Origin: Kordiimonas sp.
GTDB lineage: Bacteria; Pseudomonadota; Alphaproteobacteria; Sphingomonadales; Emcibacteraceae
Direction: 5' to 3'
DNA: 64,000 nt
NCBI GenBank assembly: GCA_002700365.1
Contig: PADB01000010.1
Coordinates: 792,504 to 856,503, forward strand
The translations under genes and the position numbers were made by a program. Below, one piece after another: positions 1 through 8,867 of this stretch. The number at the start of each line of letters is the position of its first letter. The first letter of the stretch is position 1. A model generated the notes under the pieces. That model made no database searches. It was given only the letters and a program-made list of their open reading frames with translations, and was not told the DNA's origin.

Positions 1-1
1 C

Positions 2-340
2 CATTTACGTCAATATGCACAATCTGAAGATGCGTCCTTTATGCTAGGGCCCTATATCTTCAAACCAGCAGAAAAAATCTTGTATACGCGCGATGAAGGA
101 CAAAAAATTCGCCTCACGGAAAAAGAAACTGCTATTCTTAAATTTCTTATCAAAGCTGGCGGCGCGCCTGTTGGACGGGATATTCTTCTCCATGATGTCT
201 GGGGTTATAACGATACCGTAACAACCCATACTTTAGAGACACACATATACCGGTTACGGCAGAAAATAGAGCAAGATCCCTCAAACGCGCAATTGTTGTT
301 AACAGATGCTGGCGGCTACCGTCTGGCCGGGCTTGATTAA
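2..340 (+). CDS. Response regulator, C-terminal DNA-binding part (5' end outside window)
   Basis: The frame is open from the first bases of the window, so this is the 3' part of a longer gene. The visible ~112 residues form an OmpR/PhoB-type winged-helix effector domain: a short beta strand (GPYIFKPAEK), a helix (LTEKETAILKFLIKAGG), and the recognition helix and wing (TVTTHTLETHIYRLRQKIE, then LLTDAGGYRL). The receiver domain with the phospho-acceptor Asp must lie upstream of the window, so the partner kinase and regulon cannot be inferred. The gene ends 68 bases before the 3' end of the convergent xthA gene. The family call is secure; the identity of the two-component system is unknown. Confidence 0.85.
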   Translation, partial: HLRQYAQSEDASFMLGPYIFKPAEKILYTRDEGQKIRLTEKETAILKFLIKAGGAPVGRDILLHDVWGYNDTVTTHTLETHIYRLRQKIEQDPSNAQLLLTDAGGYRLAGLD

Positions 341-408
341 TATCCGATAAGAAATCTATCCTTAAACCATAACCGCATACAAACACACTGCTCTTTTATC
401 AGGTAAAA

Positions 409-1206
409 TCACAACTCTAATGTTGTGACCACCGGGGCATGGTCCGATGGCTTTTCCCAACTACGGGCAGGCAGAAAAACATCCATATCCACCAAAGATG
501 ATTTTAATGACGGACTGACCCACACATGATCCAGCCTTCGCCCACGGTTAGCCGCCTGCCAATCGCGGGCGCGATAGCTCCACCAACTAAATAGAGGCTC
601 AGTTGCCGGTACAAAATGGCGCATGACATCTACCCAGTCATGGGCCTGCAGAATTTCGTCCAATTTATCCGTTTCTACGGGGGTATGGGTAATCACTTTT
701 CGTAATTGTTTGTGGGACCACACATCTTCCGGCAATGGTGCCACGTTTAAATCACCCACTAATATTGTTTTGCTATCCTGTGCCAATCCCGCTGACCAAT
801 GCAGCATTTCCTCCAGAAATTGCATTTTATGGGCAAATTTATCATTTAGATCCACATCCGGCACTTCACCGCCAGCCGGTACATAAAAATTATGTAATGC
901 CACATCACCGGCAAACACAACACTGATATGACGGGCATCACCCTTGTCACACCAATTAATCCGCTCCGTTGTGGTAAATGGTAGGCGGGATAATATTGCA
1001 ACACCATGATAGCCTTTCTGTCCGGCAATTGCCCGGTGGCTATATCCACGCTGTTCAAACCATCCATGTGGAAACATATAATCCTGAATTTTTGTTTCCT
1101 GAAGGCACAAAATATCCGGTGAGTGTTCCGCTATCACCCGGTCCACGTGTTCGATACGGGCCCGTATCGAATTCACATTCCAGCTCACCAACCGCCGCAC
1201 TGGCAT
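409..1206 (-). CDS. xthA: Exodeoxyribonuclease III
   Basis: Cytoplasmic Mg-dependent AP endonuclease and 3'-5' exonuclease of base excision repair. The 265 residues are full length for the ExoIII branch of the endonuclease/exonuclease/phosphatase fold. Visible motifs in order are the N-terminal SWNVNSIRAR, the metal-binding Glu in LQETKIQD near residue 37, the DLNVAP motif near the middle, and the C-terminal SDHAPV containing the catalytic His. The start codon overlaps the stop of the upstream YbjQ-like gene by one base (TAATG), so the two are probably translated in a coupled way. It could be named xth; the assignment to ExoIII rather than another EEP nuclease rests on length and the motif set. 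Confidence 0.93.
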   Translation of the reverse strand: MPVRRLVSWNVNSIRARIEHVDRVIAEHSPDILCLQETKIQDYMFPHGWFEQRGYSHRAIAGQKGYHGVAILSRLPFTTTERINWCDKGDARHISVVFAGDVALHNFYVPAGGEVPDVDLNDKFAHKMQFLEEMLHWSAGLAQDSKTILVGDLNVAPLPEDVWSHKQLRKVITHTPVETDKLDEILQAHDWVDVMRHFVPATEPLFSWWSYRARDWQAANRGRRLDHVWVSPSLKSSLVDMDVFLPARSWEKPSDHAPVVTTLEL

Positions 1207-1565
1207 TAAACGGACCGCCCTGCAGACAGCTTCACCGCCGTTCCCGAGGCCACGATCATCAGCATACCGTTCTTATTCCCCCCGGACATTTCATGATAAT
1301 CCAGATCTATGGCAATAACGGCGTCTGCCCCCAAACTCGCCGCTTCATTGCGTAATTCCTGCAATGCGGTTTTGCGTGCATCCCGCAACACATCCTGTGT
1401 TGACCCACTCCGGCCACCGAGAATATCTCGTACCGAATTGAAGAAATCCCGGATGATATTCATACCGAATACACATTCCGCCGTGATAACTTCTATTTCT
1501 CTCTCTATTTCGCGGCCTGCCACGACATAAGACGTTGTCAGGATAACTTCATCTGCCACACTCAT
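1206..1565 (-). CDS. YbjQ/UPF0145 family protein
   Basis: A 119-residue protein of the YbjQ family (annotated elsewhere as a putative heavy-metal-binding domain), which is thought to form compact oligomers of unknown role. The sequence shows the family's strand pattern: an N-terminal ILTTSYVVAG, the central GMNIIRDFFNSVRDILGGRS, then a long helix RKTALQELRNEAASLGADAV followed by IAIDLDYHEM and the hydrophobic LMIVASGTAVKL. There is no signal peptide. It lies directly upstream of xthA with a one-base overlap, and 16 bases separate it from the unknown gene before it, so the three probably form one transcript. No function in repair can be claimed from this adjacency. Confidence 0.85.
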   Translation of the reverse strand: MSVADEVILTTSYVVAGREIEREIEVITAECVFGMNIIRDFFNSVRDILGGRSGSTQDVLRDARKTALQELRNEAASLGADAVIAIDLDYHEMSGGNKNGMLMIVASGTAVKLSAGRSV

Positions 1566-1581
1566 CTCTTTCCCTTACACT

Positions 1582-2226
1582 TTAAAAAATATTCAGGCTA
1601 TTACCGGAAATGGCAATCGGCCATTGGCCAGTTTCATAAATCTGGAATTTACGCGCAAGGGGATGCGCCTCATCTTCCCCCGCAGCCAAAGCCATCGCCA
1701 CCTGATAGCAACATTGGATAGCAGACCCCGCCGCCGCGTTGATTAATGCCTCATCTTCAATGCCCCACCGCCGCGCAGCATCCCAGGCCGCATCGCCGAT
1801 AATTTCTCCGGCCTTTTGTTGCACATAAGACATCACCATGGACAAGAGATCCTCTTCAACAAACTCCAATGCCGTGGCGGTCACACCTGCAAAAAGCTGC
1901 TCTTCCGCTTCCCACGCCGGATTATTAAAATCATTGGCTTCCAGCACAGACGCCGCCTCGGCCCAATCTTCGACCTCTGCGGGCCACACGTCAGGAAAAC
2001 CCAGTAAGTCCGTATACAGGCGCGCCTTCGATACAACCTCTTCATCCAATGGCTCCCCCAGGTAACGAAACCATGGCGTTCGTTCGATTAATCGTAAAAA
2101 ACCACTGATACCTTGCAGGCTCGGGTAATCTTCCAGCGATATGTCCATATCCGCCATGTCATCATTGGCACTGGATTTTGTTATGGAGGGGCTCTCTTGT
2201 GCGACTTTAATAATATCTGACGTCAT
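1582..2226 (-). CDS. Uncharacterised acidic protein, 214 aa
   Basis: I do not recognise this family with certainty. The protein is strongly acidic, has no signal peptide or membrane segment, and is rich in Ala, Glu and Trp. After a low-complexity Ser/Asp-rich N-terminus (about residues 1-35) it appears all-helical, with segments such as AEVEDWAEAASVLEAN, MSYVQQKAGEIIGDAAWDAARRWG and CCYQVAMALAAGEDEAHPLA. The first 40 residues are likely disordered. It is followed by the ybjQ-like gene and xthA, and preceded by 324 bases containing three hairpins. Coding potential is good from length, composition and spacing; the function is unknown. Confidence 0.75.
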   Translation of the reverse strand: MTSDIIKVAQESPSITKSSANDDMADMDISLEDYPSLQGISGFLRLIERTPWFRYLGEPLDEEVVSKARLYTDLLGFPDVWPAEVEDWAEAASVLEANDFNNPAWEAEEQLFAGVTATALEFVEEDLLSMVMSYVQQKAGEIIGDAAWDAARRWGIEDEALINAAAGSAIQCCYQVAMALAAGEDEAHPLARKFQIYETGQWPIAISGNSLNIF

Positions 2227-2338
2227 GACGGCATCCTAACCATTCTTTTCTCGTGCACCGCCGCCAATCAGCGGCGCACAAACATAACAAAGGTCAGGTT
2301 AAGATGTAAGACTTCGCCATAGGGGAAAAATACAAAAA

Positions 2339-2420
2339 GGCGCCCGGCTATGGGCTGGCTAACCGGACGCCCCTACGTATTGCTACGTAGCGCAAGGGGT
2401 AAGGGGGGGTAACCCCTTGC
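2339..2420. repeat. Three back-to-back hairpins downstream of the LolA-like gene
   Basis: Three different inverted repeats follow each other almost without gaps. The first is GGCGCCCGG (2339-2347) against CCGGACGCC (2363-2371), with one mismatch. The second is CTACGTA (2373-2379) against TACGTAG (2384-2390). The third is GCAAGGGGT (2392-2400) against ACCCCTTGC (2412-2420). They sit 130-210 bases beyond the stop of the minus-strand lolA gene and 113 bases before the next minus-strand start. None has a clear T-run, so a classical intrinsic terminator is not obvious; a processing or mRNA-stability element is possible. The rest of the 324-base gap shows nothing else. Confidence 0.6.
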
Positions 2421-2550
2421 ATACGATCAGGCCAACCGAACAGTTTGGGGAAGAATTATCCAGTGATAATCTCCTGATCGCCTCTTACAAGTAATTTCAT
2501 TTTTTCATATTTCAAGGGGTGAAGGGCCTGCAACGCCGCACCAGATAACT

Positions 2551-3249
2551 TTAAAATCGCCGTGGACCATGCTTCACATTCATGCCTGGTCGTGGGTCTT
2601 CAAAGTCAAATCTGGCTTTGTCAACATCCCCGTCATACACAGGATTCATAATCGTCACTCGCGTTTGCAACCCCTGTGCATCAATGACTTCCCAGGCGCG
2701 TAAATTCAATGCGCCTTGTTCAAACACCAATGTAATTGACCCCTGTTCCTCACGTTGCGGGTCAACCACCGACACTTTTACATAGCCGTGTTCGCGCACA
2801 ATAGGCCCAATCCGTAACCCTTCTGTCAGGGAAATATTTTGCGCGACCAGGACCCAGAGAGGCGTGTCTTTAATAGGCCAGCGCGTGACCTGTGAGACAT
2901 CATAATCGACAAAGGTCAACATATGGCCATCGCTGACCACTAATAGCGGCTCGCCGGTTGTATATTCAAACCGAATTTTGCCGGGACGTTTAAGGACAAA
3001 CTTTCCCTCACTAATACGGCCATCCGGCCCTAATTGTAGAAAGTCCCCGCTCAGGCTCTGAAAACTGTTCAGTTTTACTTCTACCCGACGGATAATATCA
3101 TCCGGATCCTGAAAAGTCGTGGCGGCGGCAGACAAAGAAACCGTGGAATCTGCTGCAACGACCGTGGTTATCGGCGACATTGGCAGCATACAAAACGCTG
3201 AAAAGACAATATAAATCAGCAGTCTATTTATTTTTGTTAATTGGATCAT
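2551..3249 (-). CDS. lolA: Outer-membrane lipoprotein carrier protein LolA-like
   Basis: Predicted periplasmic chaperone that carries lipoproteins from the LolCDE complex to the outer membrane. The N-terminus (about 33 residues, MIQLTKINRL followed by a hydrophobic run ending in VVAA) is a signal peptide. The mature part begins with a LolA-type helix (RRVEVKLNSFQSLSGDF), then the half-barrel strands with FLQLGPDGRISEGKF, VLKRPGKIRFEY and PLLVVSDGHMLTFVDYDVSQ, typical of the alphaproteobacterial LolA branch. At 232 residues it has the usual length. It follows ftsK by 113 bases on the same strand, the ftsK-lolA order seen in many proteobacteria. Function is by homology only. Confidence 0.9.
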   Translation of the reverse strand: MIQLTKINRLLIYIVFSAFCMLPMSPITTVVAADSTVSLSAAATTFQDPDDIIRRVEVKLNSFQSLSGDFLQLGPDGRISEGKFVLKRPGKIRFEYTTGEPLLVVSDGHMLTFVDYDVSQVTRWPIKDTPLWVLVAQNISLTEGLRIGPIVREHGYVKVSVVDPQREEQGSITLVFEQGALNLRAWEVIDAQGLQTRVTIMNPVYDGDVDKARFDFEDPRPGMNVKHGPRRF

Positions 3250-3362
3250 AACACGTCTTTCTTACACTCCCCACCGTGCCATGCCGTCTGAAATTCGACA
3301 CAAGCATATAGTTCTTTCAAGACCCTTTATATCAAGAAAATACGTTATAATCTGGGCGGCAA

Positions 3363-5846
3363 TTAGAAATTATTCTCACCACCACTATGGTCCCCCACCA
3401 GAACATCTCGCTTGCCGGCGTGATTTGCTGTACTCACCACGCCTTCGCGCTCCATGCGTTCAATGATATTTGCGGCCCGATTATACCCGATTTGCAACTG
3501 CCGCTGGATATAGCTAGTCGATGCCTTCCGGTCACGCGCCACAATCGCCACTGCCCTGTCATACATTTCATCACCGGATGACTTATCCCCCCCCGATAAT
3601 GAAGAATGTTCCAAAAACGTACTGTCAAACCCGTCTTCCGGTTCTTCCGTCACGTCCTCCAAATAGTCAGGCTGGCCATTCTTTTTCAGCTCGGCCACGA
3701 CCTCTTCCACATTTTCATCACTGACAAAGGGCGCATGCACCCGGGTAATGCGCCCGCCGCCTGCCATATATAACATATCCCCTTTGCCCAATAATTGCTC
3801 TGCGCCCTGTTCGCCCAATATTGTGCGACTGTCAATTTTAGACGTCACCTGGAAACTCATACGGGTCGGAAAGTTCGCCTTAATCGTCCCGGTAATCACA
3901 TCAACAGACGGACGTTGTGTAGCCATAATCAGATGCAACCCCGCCGCACGTGCCATTTGCGCCAACCGCTGCACCAAGGCTTCGATATCCTTACCCGCCA
4001 CCAGCATAAGGTCCGCCATCTCATCGACAATAATCACGATCATGGGAAGCGGCTTTAGATCCAGTCTTTCTTCTTCGTAAAGGGGTTCTCCGGTCTCTTT
4101 ATCAAAGCCCACCTGCACCTTGCGCGTTAACGGCTCCCCTTTTTTTTGTGCCTGCTCCACCCGTTTGTTGTAAGCCGTGATATTCCGCACCCCCAGTTTC
4201 GACATTTTGCTATAGCGGTCTTCCATTTCCCGCACCGCCCATTTCAACGCAACAACCGCTTTCTTCGGGTCCGTTACCACCGGTGTCAATAAATGCGGAA
4301 TACCGTCATAAACCGATAATTCCAACATTTTTGGATCCACCATGATGAAACGGCATTGCGCCGGGCTCAAACGATAGACAAGGGATAATATCATCGTATT
4401 AATAGCAACCGATTTACCTGACCCGGTTGTCCCCGCCACCAGTAAATGGGGCATCGTTGCCAGATCTGCATAGACCGGTTGCCCGCCAATATCTTTTCCT
4501 AAGGCCAAGGCGAGCTTGTTGTTGGTATTTTCATATTCCGGTGTCGATAACACCTCACGCAGAGCAACCATTTCCCGTTTGCTATTCGGCAATTCAATCC
4601 CGATGGCATTCCGCCCCGGCACAACCGCCACACGTGCAGAAACCGCGCTCATGGACCGGGCAATATCATCCGCCAAACCAATTACCCGCGATGACTTTGT
4701 CCCCGGGGCAGGCTCTAATTCATACAAAGTGACCACAGGCCCCGGTCTGACCTGAACAATGTCACCCTGCACCCCGAAATCATCCAAAACAGATTCGAGC
4801 ATTCGGGCATTTTGCTCCAGGGCATCTTCAGTGATCCGGCCTTGTTTATCTGTCTTTTCTGGCTTGGCCAGTAATCCCAGCGGCGGTAATTTATATTCTC
4901 CATCGATCCCCATATCTAACAACGGCTGACGTTCGCGTTCTTCCCGTCGGGACGCCTTGACCTTTGCGTTGGCCTCGACAACCCGTGACGATTTTTTATT
5001 TTTACGACCTGTCGCCGGCCGCGCCGTACGGGGGGGGGAAAGACGATCTTCCTTACGGGCCCGTAATTTGCCTAACAACGGTTCTTTCTTTGCACCCGCA
5101 GACGGGGCGGGGGTGGCAACAGGGGCCTTCGCCTTCTCATCCTTGTTGGGATGAATAATCTTCATATACAGAAAAACAGCCGCGCCTGACACGCCCTGCC
5201 AGATTTTCCGGCAGCACCAGAGAATGCCCTTCCCGATTATCTGCCATTCCACACGGCTAAGGCCCAGAATGTGAACCATCAAAAATAACGTCATCACCGC
5301 GAATAACGGTGCTATGGCCCAGGGATAAAACCCAAGGCCCCAGTCTACCAGTAACGATTTCAGATTGGCCAGCAGAGTCAGGCCCAAATAACCGCCCAGT
5401 CCCGATTCCACCGGCCAGATCGCCGGTGATGGCAGATGTGCAGCAAAAATCACCGCCGTTGTGACCGCTAACGGCAAACAAACCACATGACGCCATATCC
5501 ATGGCAAACCCTGATGGCTGAAAATACGCCACCCCCAGCTTGCCAAAGGCAACACCAGAACCGCACTGGCCGCCCCCAGGGTTTGCAATAAAAGGTCAGC
5601 CGCATATGCCCCTGATAGACCCAGCCAATTTACCGGGGTCACGGTCGTTGCGTGCTGCCAACTGGGGTCATTCTGGTTATAGCTGAGCAGAGACAGTACC
5701 GTCGCCACAAACAACGCCCAAAAGACTAACCCCACCGCCTCAACTGTGCGCTTCTTCAAAAAGCTTTGCACGGCTTCCGGCAGAAATGTTGTTTTATGTC
5801 TTTTTTGCAACGCATTGCGTCGGCCTGGCACAGCGTTCTCCCTCAT
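3363..5846 (-). CDS. ftsK: DNA translocase FtsK
   Basis: Septum-anchored dsDNA pump that segregates the terminus region and activates XerCD at dif. The 827 residues comprise four membrane segments in the first ~200 residues, a short basic and low-complexity linker (about 230-320), then the alpha/beta motor. The Walker A motif GTTGSGKS is near residues 471-479 and the Walker B region IVIIVDEMADLM near 602-614. The winged-helix gamma domain that reads KOPS lies at the end (YDRAVAIVARD through GYNRAANIIERMEREG, about 755-815). The linker is much shorter than in E. coli, as is usual in alphaproteobacteria. It reads toward lolA. Confidence 0.96.
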   Translation of the reverse strand: MRENAVPGRRNALQKRHKTTFLPEAVQSFLKKRTVEAVGLVFWALFVATVLSLLSYNQNDPSWQHATTVTPVNWLGLSGAYAADLLLQTLGAASAVLVLPLASWGWRIFSHQGLPWIWRHVVCLPLAVTTAVIFAAHLPSPAIWPVESGLGGYLGLTLLANLKSLLVDWGLGFYPWAIAPLFAVMTLFLMVHILGLSRVEWQIIGKGILWCCRKIWQGVSGAAVFLYMKIIHPNKDEKAKAPVATPAPSAGAKKEPLLGKLRARKEDRLSPPRTARPATGRKNKKSSRVVEANAKVKASRREERERQPLLDMGIDGEYKLPPLGLLAKPEKTDKQGRITEDALEQNARMLESVLDDFGVQGDIVQVRPGPVVTLYELEPAPGTKSSRVIGLADDIARSMSAVSARVAVVPGRNAIGIELPNSKREMVALREVLSTPEYENTNNKLALALGKDIGGQPVYADLATMPHLLVAGTTGSGKSVAINTMILSLVYRLSPAQCRFIMVDPKMLELSVYDGIPHLLTPVVTDPKKAVVALKWAVREMEDRYSKMSKLGVRNITAYNKRVEQAQKKGEPLTRKVQVGFDKETGEPLYEEERLDLKPLPMIVIIVDEMADLMLVAGKDIEALVQRLAQMARAAGLHLIMATQRPSVDVITGTIKANFPTRMSFQVTSKIDSRTILGEQGAEQLLGKGDMLYMAGGGRITRVHAPFVSDENVEEVVAELKKNGQPDYLEDVTEEPEDGFDSTFLEHSSLSGGDKSSGDEMYDRAVAIVARDRKASTSYIQRQLQIGYNRAANIIERMEREGVVSTANHAGKRDVLVGDHSGGENNF

Positions 5847-5943
5847 GACTGACCTATTGCGTATGGCTATCGCCTGTCTCGTTCATTCTTATAACCACAT
5901 TCTAGGCCACAGCTTATGGCAATTATATGGTCCTGATCAATTT

Positions 5944-7158
5944 TTACAGAATATCTGCCATCTTCTCAAGAGCCGGGGCCAGCACCGGGGCCGAATGGAC
6001 CAGGGCCACACGGATATAAGCGTCTCCCGGGTTAATCCCCTTTGCATCGGGTCTGGCCAAATAAGCCCCCGGCAACACTTTAATCCCTGCCCTGTGCCAT
6101 AACTGCCGACAGGCCTCCTCTCCGTCCCCCACATTTAGCCAGAGGCAAAAACCCCCAGCAGGCCGATAAAACCCAAAACGCCCGCCCAAATACTGTTCCG
6201 CAAGATCAAATTTTTGTTGATATAAGGCACGGCTGGCCGTCACATGACCCTCATCCGCCCATGCCGCAGCCGAAGCCGCATAAACAGGCTTTGGCAAAGG
6301 GGCCCCGCCATAACTACGCAGCCTCTGGAAGGCCGCAATCAATTTCGGGTCACCCGCAACAAAGCCAGACCGCAGTCCCGCCAGATTTGATCGTTTTGAC
6401 AGCGAATTAAAAACCACCACATTCGCAAAAGGATCTGCGGAATCGGCCGCTCCCTCCTCTACCAGGGCCAAACAGGCCTGCAACATACCAACGGGGGGGT
6501 GTTTATCATATATTTCTGAATAACATTCATCGCCCACCAGCACAAAGTCATACTGCCGCGCCAATAAAATGGACTGCTTTAGATAAGCCATATCCGCGCA
6601 AGTCCCTTGCGGATTAGCCGGGGAGCAAATAAAGGCCATGGCCGCCGCGGCCAGCACCTCTTTAGGCAAAGCCTGAAAGTCAGGCTGAAAATTATTTTCT
6701 TTCGGCGAATTCACATAAACAGGCTGCCCGCCTGCCATCGTCGCCGCCCCGGCATAGGGCTGGTACAATGGATTTGGTAAGAGAGCCAGTGGTCGCGTGC
6801 TCGCCGCCCCCTCAATCACGACCAACCCTAATGAAAAAAGGCCTTCGCGACTGCCGCAAAGGGGCAGAATATGGCCCTCATCCATCATATCCGCCGGGAT
6901 ACTATATCGTCGCCCTAACCACCCTAACACGGCCTCTTGCCATTCTGCAGTACCGTTAATTGGCGGATAATCACTATATTGCTGCATGTCGCGCACAAGG
7001 ATCTCACCGATAAAGTCCGGTACCGGGTGTTGTGGCTCACCAATAGACAGATTTTGTGCCGCCGGGCCTATGGCGGGGGTGATGTCTTCTAATAACGCCC
7101 GCATCCGCGGAAACGGATAGTCAGGCAATTCATGTAAGCGAGAGTTCGTCAATGACAT
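5944..7158 (-). CDS. dapC: Aminotransferase class I/II, succinyldiaminopimelate transaminase-like
   Basis: PLP-dependent fold-type I aminotransferase of 404 residues. The PLP lysine is in SLSKRSNLAGLRSGFVAGD, the pattern typical of DapC (N-succinyl-LL-2,6-diaminopimelate aminotransferase), which acts in lysine and peptidoglycan precursor synthesis. Other visible markers are PNPLYQPYAGAA (substrate pocket), CSPANPQGT (the Asn that contacts PLP) and VGDECYSEIY (the Asp that contacts the pyridine nitrogen). The C-terminal RVALVH supplies the carboxylate-binding Arg. It is a single gene upstream of ftsK, separated by 97 bases. An alternative is another class I aminotransferase of similar shape; no dap gene is adjacent to help decide. 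Confidence 0.78.
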   Translation of the reverse strand: MSLTNSRLHELPDYPFPRMRALLEDITPAIGPAAQNLSIGEPQHPVPDFIGEILVRDMQQYSDYPPINGTAEWQEAVLGWLGRRYSIPADMMDEGHILPLCGSREGLFSLGLVVIEGAASTRPLALLPNPLYQPYAGAATMAGGQPVYVNSPKENNFQPDFQALPKEVLAAAAMAFICSPANPQGTCADMAYLKQSILLARQYDFVLVGDECYSEIYDKHPPVGMLQACLALVEEGAADSADPFANVVVFNSLSKRSNLAGLRSGFVAGDPKLIAAFQRLRSYGGAPLPKPVYAASAAAWADEGHVTASRALYQQKFDLAEQYLGGRFGFYRPAGGFCLWLNVGDGEEACRQLWHRAGIKVLPGAYLARPDAKGINPGDAYIRVALVHSAPVLAPALEKMADIL

Positions 7159-7276
7159 ACTGGCATATTATCCACTCATAAAGGTATATCTTACCTCTTC
7201 GAAAGACCGCGTAACATGTTCGGCATCCCGATAAATTGTGTGCCACTCTACCCTTGGCCTTATCAATCAGGCAAAT

Positions 7277-7304
7277 AAAAAGGGACGGCAAACCGTCCCT
7301 TTTT
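7277..7304. terminator. Bidirectional intrinsic terminator after the second amtB
   Basis: AAAAAGGGACGG (7277-7288), loop CAAA, CCGTCCCTTTTT (7293-7304). The perfect 12-bp stem is flanked by A- and T-runs, so it can stop transcription in both directions. It lies 19 bases beyond the minus-strand amtB stop codon. Confidence 0.88.
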
Positions 7305-7323
7305 TCATCACATACAGAAAATA

Positions 7324-8568
7324 TTAGCGCGCTGAACGGCCAAGATCTTCTTCCGGATAGGCCGAAATTTTATGAATAGCCAGATCCGCACCGATATATT
7401 CTTCTTCTGCATCCAGACGGATACCGCTGGTCGCTTTAAGGACGCCATACACCACAAAGCCCATGACACCACCAATCGCAACCCCGACAAAGGAACCGAC
7501 AAGCTGGGACATAAATGTGACCCCGCCCAGTCCCCATAAGGCTTCCTGGCCGAAAATACCGCACGCAATGCCACCCCATAGGCCACATAAACCGTGCAGA
7601 GGCCAGACGCCGAGGACGTCATCAATCTTCCATTTGTTTTGGCAGATCGTAAACAGATAAACAAATAATGCACCCGCGACCGCCCCCGTAGCCAATGCAC
7701 CAAGGGGATGCATCAAATCAGACCCGGCACATACGGCGACCAGCCCTGCCAAAGCCCCATTGTGAATGAAACCGGGGTCGTTACGACCGGCAAACAAGGC
7801 CGCCAGCAAACCACCCGCCATCGCCAATAACGAATTGACCGCGACAAGACCACTGGCCCCTTCCACAGATTGCGCACTCATGACATTAAATCCAAACCAG
7901 CCAATGCATAGAATCCACGACCCCAATGCAAGGAAAGGAATACTAGACGGCGGAATACCTAGAACAGCCCCATCTTTACTATAGCGGCCACGGCGTGCGC
8001 CTAACAGAATAACTGCACCTAAAGCTAACCAACCGCCCATGCCATGCACGACGATCGAGCCTGCAAAATCATGAAATTCCGCGCCGAACGTATCGCTCAT
8101 AAATGTCTGAAAACCAAAATTGCCGTTCCAGACCATACCTTCGAAAAACGGATAGATCAGGCCCACCAGCACTGCCGTCGCCATCACCTGCGGCCAGAAA
8201 CGGGCCCGTTCGGCAATGCCGCCGGAAATAATCGCCGGAATGGCGGCGGCAAAGGTCAATAAGAAGAAAAACTTAACCAGGTCATAGCCATTCGGGGCGA
8301 AAACCGGGGCCCCGCCATCGACGGCACCCCCGACCAGAACAGATGCATCCATGAGGAAATTCACGCCGTATGCAACGCCGTAACCCACAAAGAAATACAT
8401 AATTGTTGAAACACCGAAATCGGCCAGAATTTTTACCAGCGCATTTACCTGGCTTTTCCGGCGGACTGTCCCTACCTCTAAAAAGGCAAAGCCTGAATGC
8501 ATTGCAAAAACCAGAATTGCCCCAATTAGGACAAAAAAGACATCTGCTCCCGTTTGAAAACTATCCAT
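7324..8568 (-). CDS. amt: Ammonium transporter (second Amt)
   Basis: Inner-membrane ammonium channel of the Amt/Mep/Rh family, about 414 residues with eleven predicted membrane segments. It carries the family signature around HDFAGSIVVHGMGGW (phenylalanine gate and pore His region), the second pore His segment near VLGVWPLHGLCGLWGG, and AHSGFAFLEVGTVRRKS near the N-terminus. There is no cleavable signal peptide, unlike the neighbouring AmtB. I chose the ATG at 8568 because GAGGGA lies 9 bases before it; the ATG at 8577 would be only two bases from that motif. It has its own sigma-54-type promoter and is not co-transcribed with glnK, since a set of terminator-like hairpins intervenes. It may differ from the other Amt in affinity. 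Confidence 0.93.
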   Translation of the reverse strand: MDSFQTGADVFFVLIGAILVFAMHSGFAFLEVGTVRRKSQVNALVKILADFGVSTIMYFFVGYGVAYGVNFLMDASVLVGGAVDGGAPVFAPNGYDLVKFFFLLTFAAAIPAIISGGIAERARFWPQVMATAVLVGLIYPFFEGMVWNGNFGFQTFMSDTFGAEFHDFAGSIVVHGMGGWLALGAVILLGARRGRYSKDGAVLGIPPSSIPFLALGSWILCIGWFGFNVMSAQSVEGASGLVAVNSLLAMAGGLLAALFAGRNDPGFIHNGALAGLVAVCAGSDLMHPLGALATGAVAGALFVYLFTICQNKWKIDDVLGVWPLHGLCGLWGGIACGIFGQEALWGLGGVTFMSQLVGSFVGVAIGGVMGFVVYGVLKATSGIRLDAEEEYIGADLAIHKISAYPEEDLGRSAR

Positions 8569-8653
8569 TGTTTTCATTCCCTCATCGTCATTGACATGGT
8601 CATATTACAACTGCCCGCTCACCGGGTCTGCGTTGCTGTGGCGGCTCTGACAA

Positions 8654-8669
8654 AACAAGATTCGTGCCA
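8654..8669 (-). promoter_or_regulatory. Sigma-54-type promoter of the second amt gene
   Basis: On the minus strand TGGCACG-AATC-TTGTT, matching TGGCAC-N5-TTGCW except in the -12 C. The conserved GG and the TTG have the correct spacing. The predicted transcript would begin near 8643 and give a leader of about 70 bases. It closely resembles the promoter upstream of glnK. Confidence 0.7.
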
Positions 8670-8751
8670 GACAGTGATTTATGCCTTCTGAAGTAAGCAT
8701 TTTACCAACCAAGCCTATATCTGGCCCCAAAACAGGCTTGCTGGCCAAAAA

Positions 8752-8776
8752 ACAGCCCGCCAAATAGGCGGGCTGT
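8752..8776 (-). terminator. Intrinsic terminator distal to glnK-amtB
   Basis: Perfect 10-bp stem ACAGCCCGCC (8752-8761) and GGCGGGCTGT (8767-8776) with a 5-base loop. Read on the minus strand it is followed directly by a run of T (TGTTTTTTGG). It is the most terminator-like of three successive hairpins between the two amt genes. Confidence 0.75.
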
Positions 8777-8809
8777 GCGGCTGTTCAAAAAATAGGCATT
8801 TAATGCATA

Positions 8810-8852
8810 AATATTGCCCAGGTGATCAAAAAATAACCACCTGGGCAATATT
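8810..8852. repeat. Long hairpin between the amt genes
   Basis: Perfect 15-bp inverted repeat, AATATTGCCCAGGTG (8810-8824) and CACCTGGGCAATATT (8838-8852), with a 13-base A-rich loop. There is no T-run after the stem on the minus strand. The role is unknown; it could stabilise the 3' end of the glnK-amtB message or slow the polymerase. Confidence 0.7.
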
Positions 8853-8867
8853 GTTATTTTGGAAAAG

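Noticed and set aside
978-1355. 125-residue plus-strand frame opposite xthA and the YbjQ-like gene
   Set aside because: It is antisense to two well-supported genes and its Pro/His/Arg-rich composition is typical of a shadow frame.
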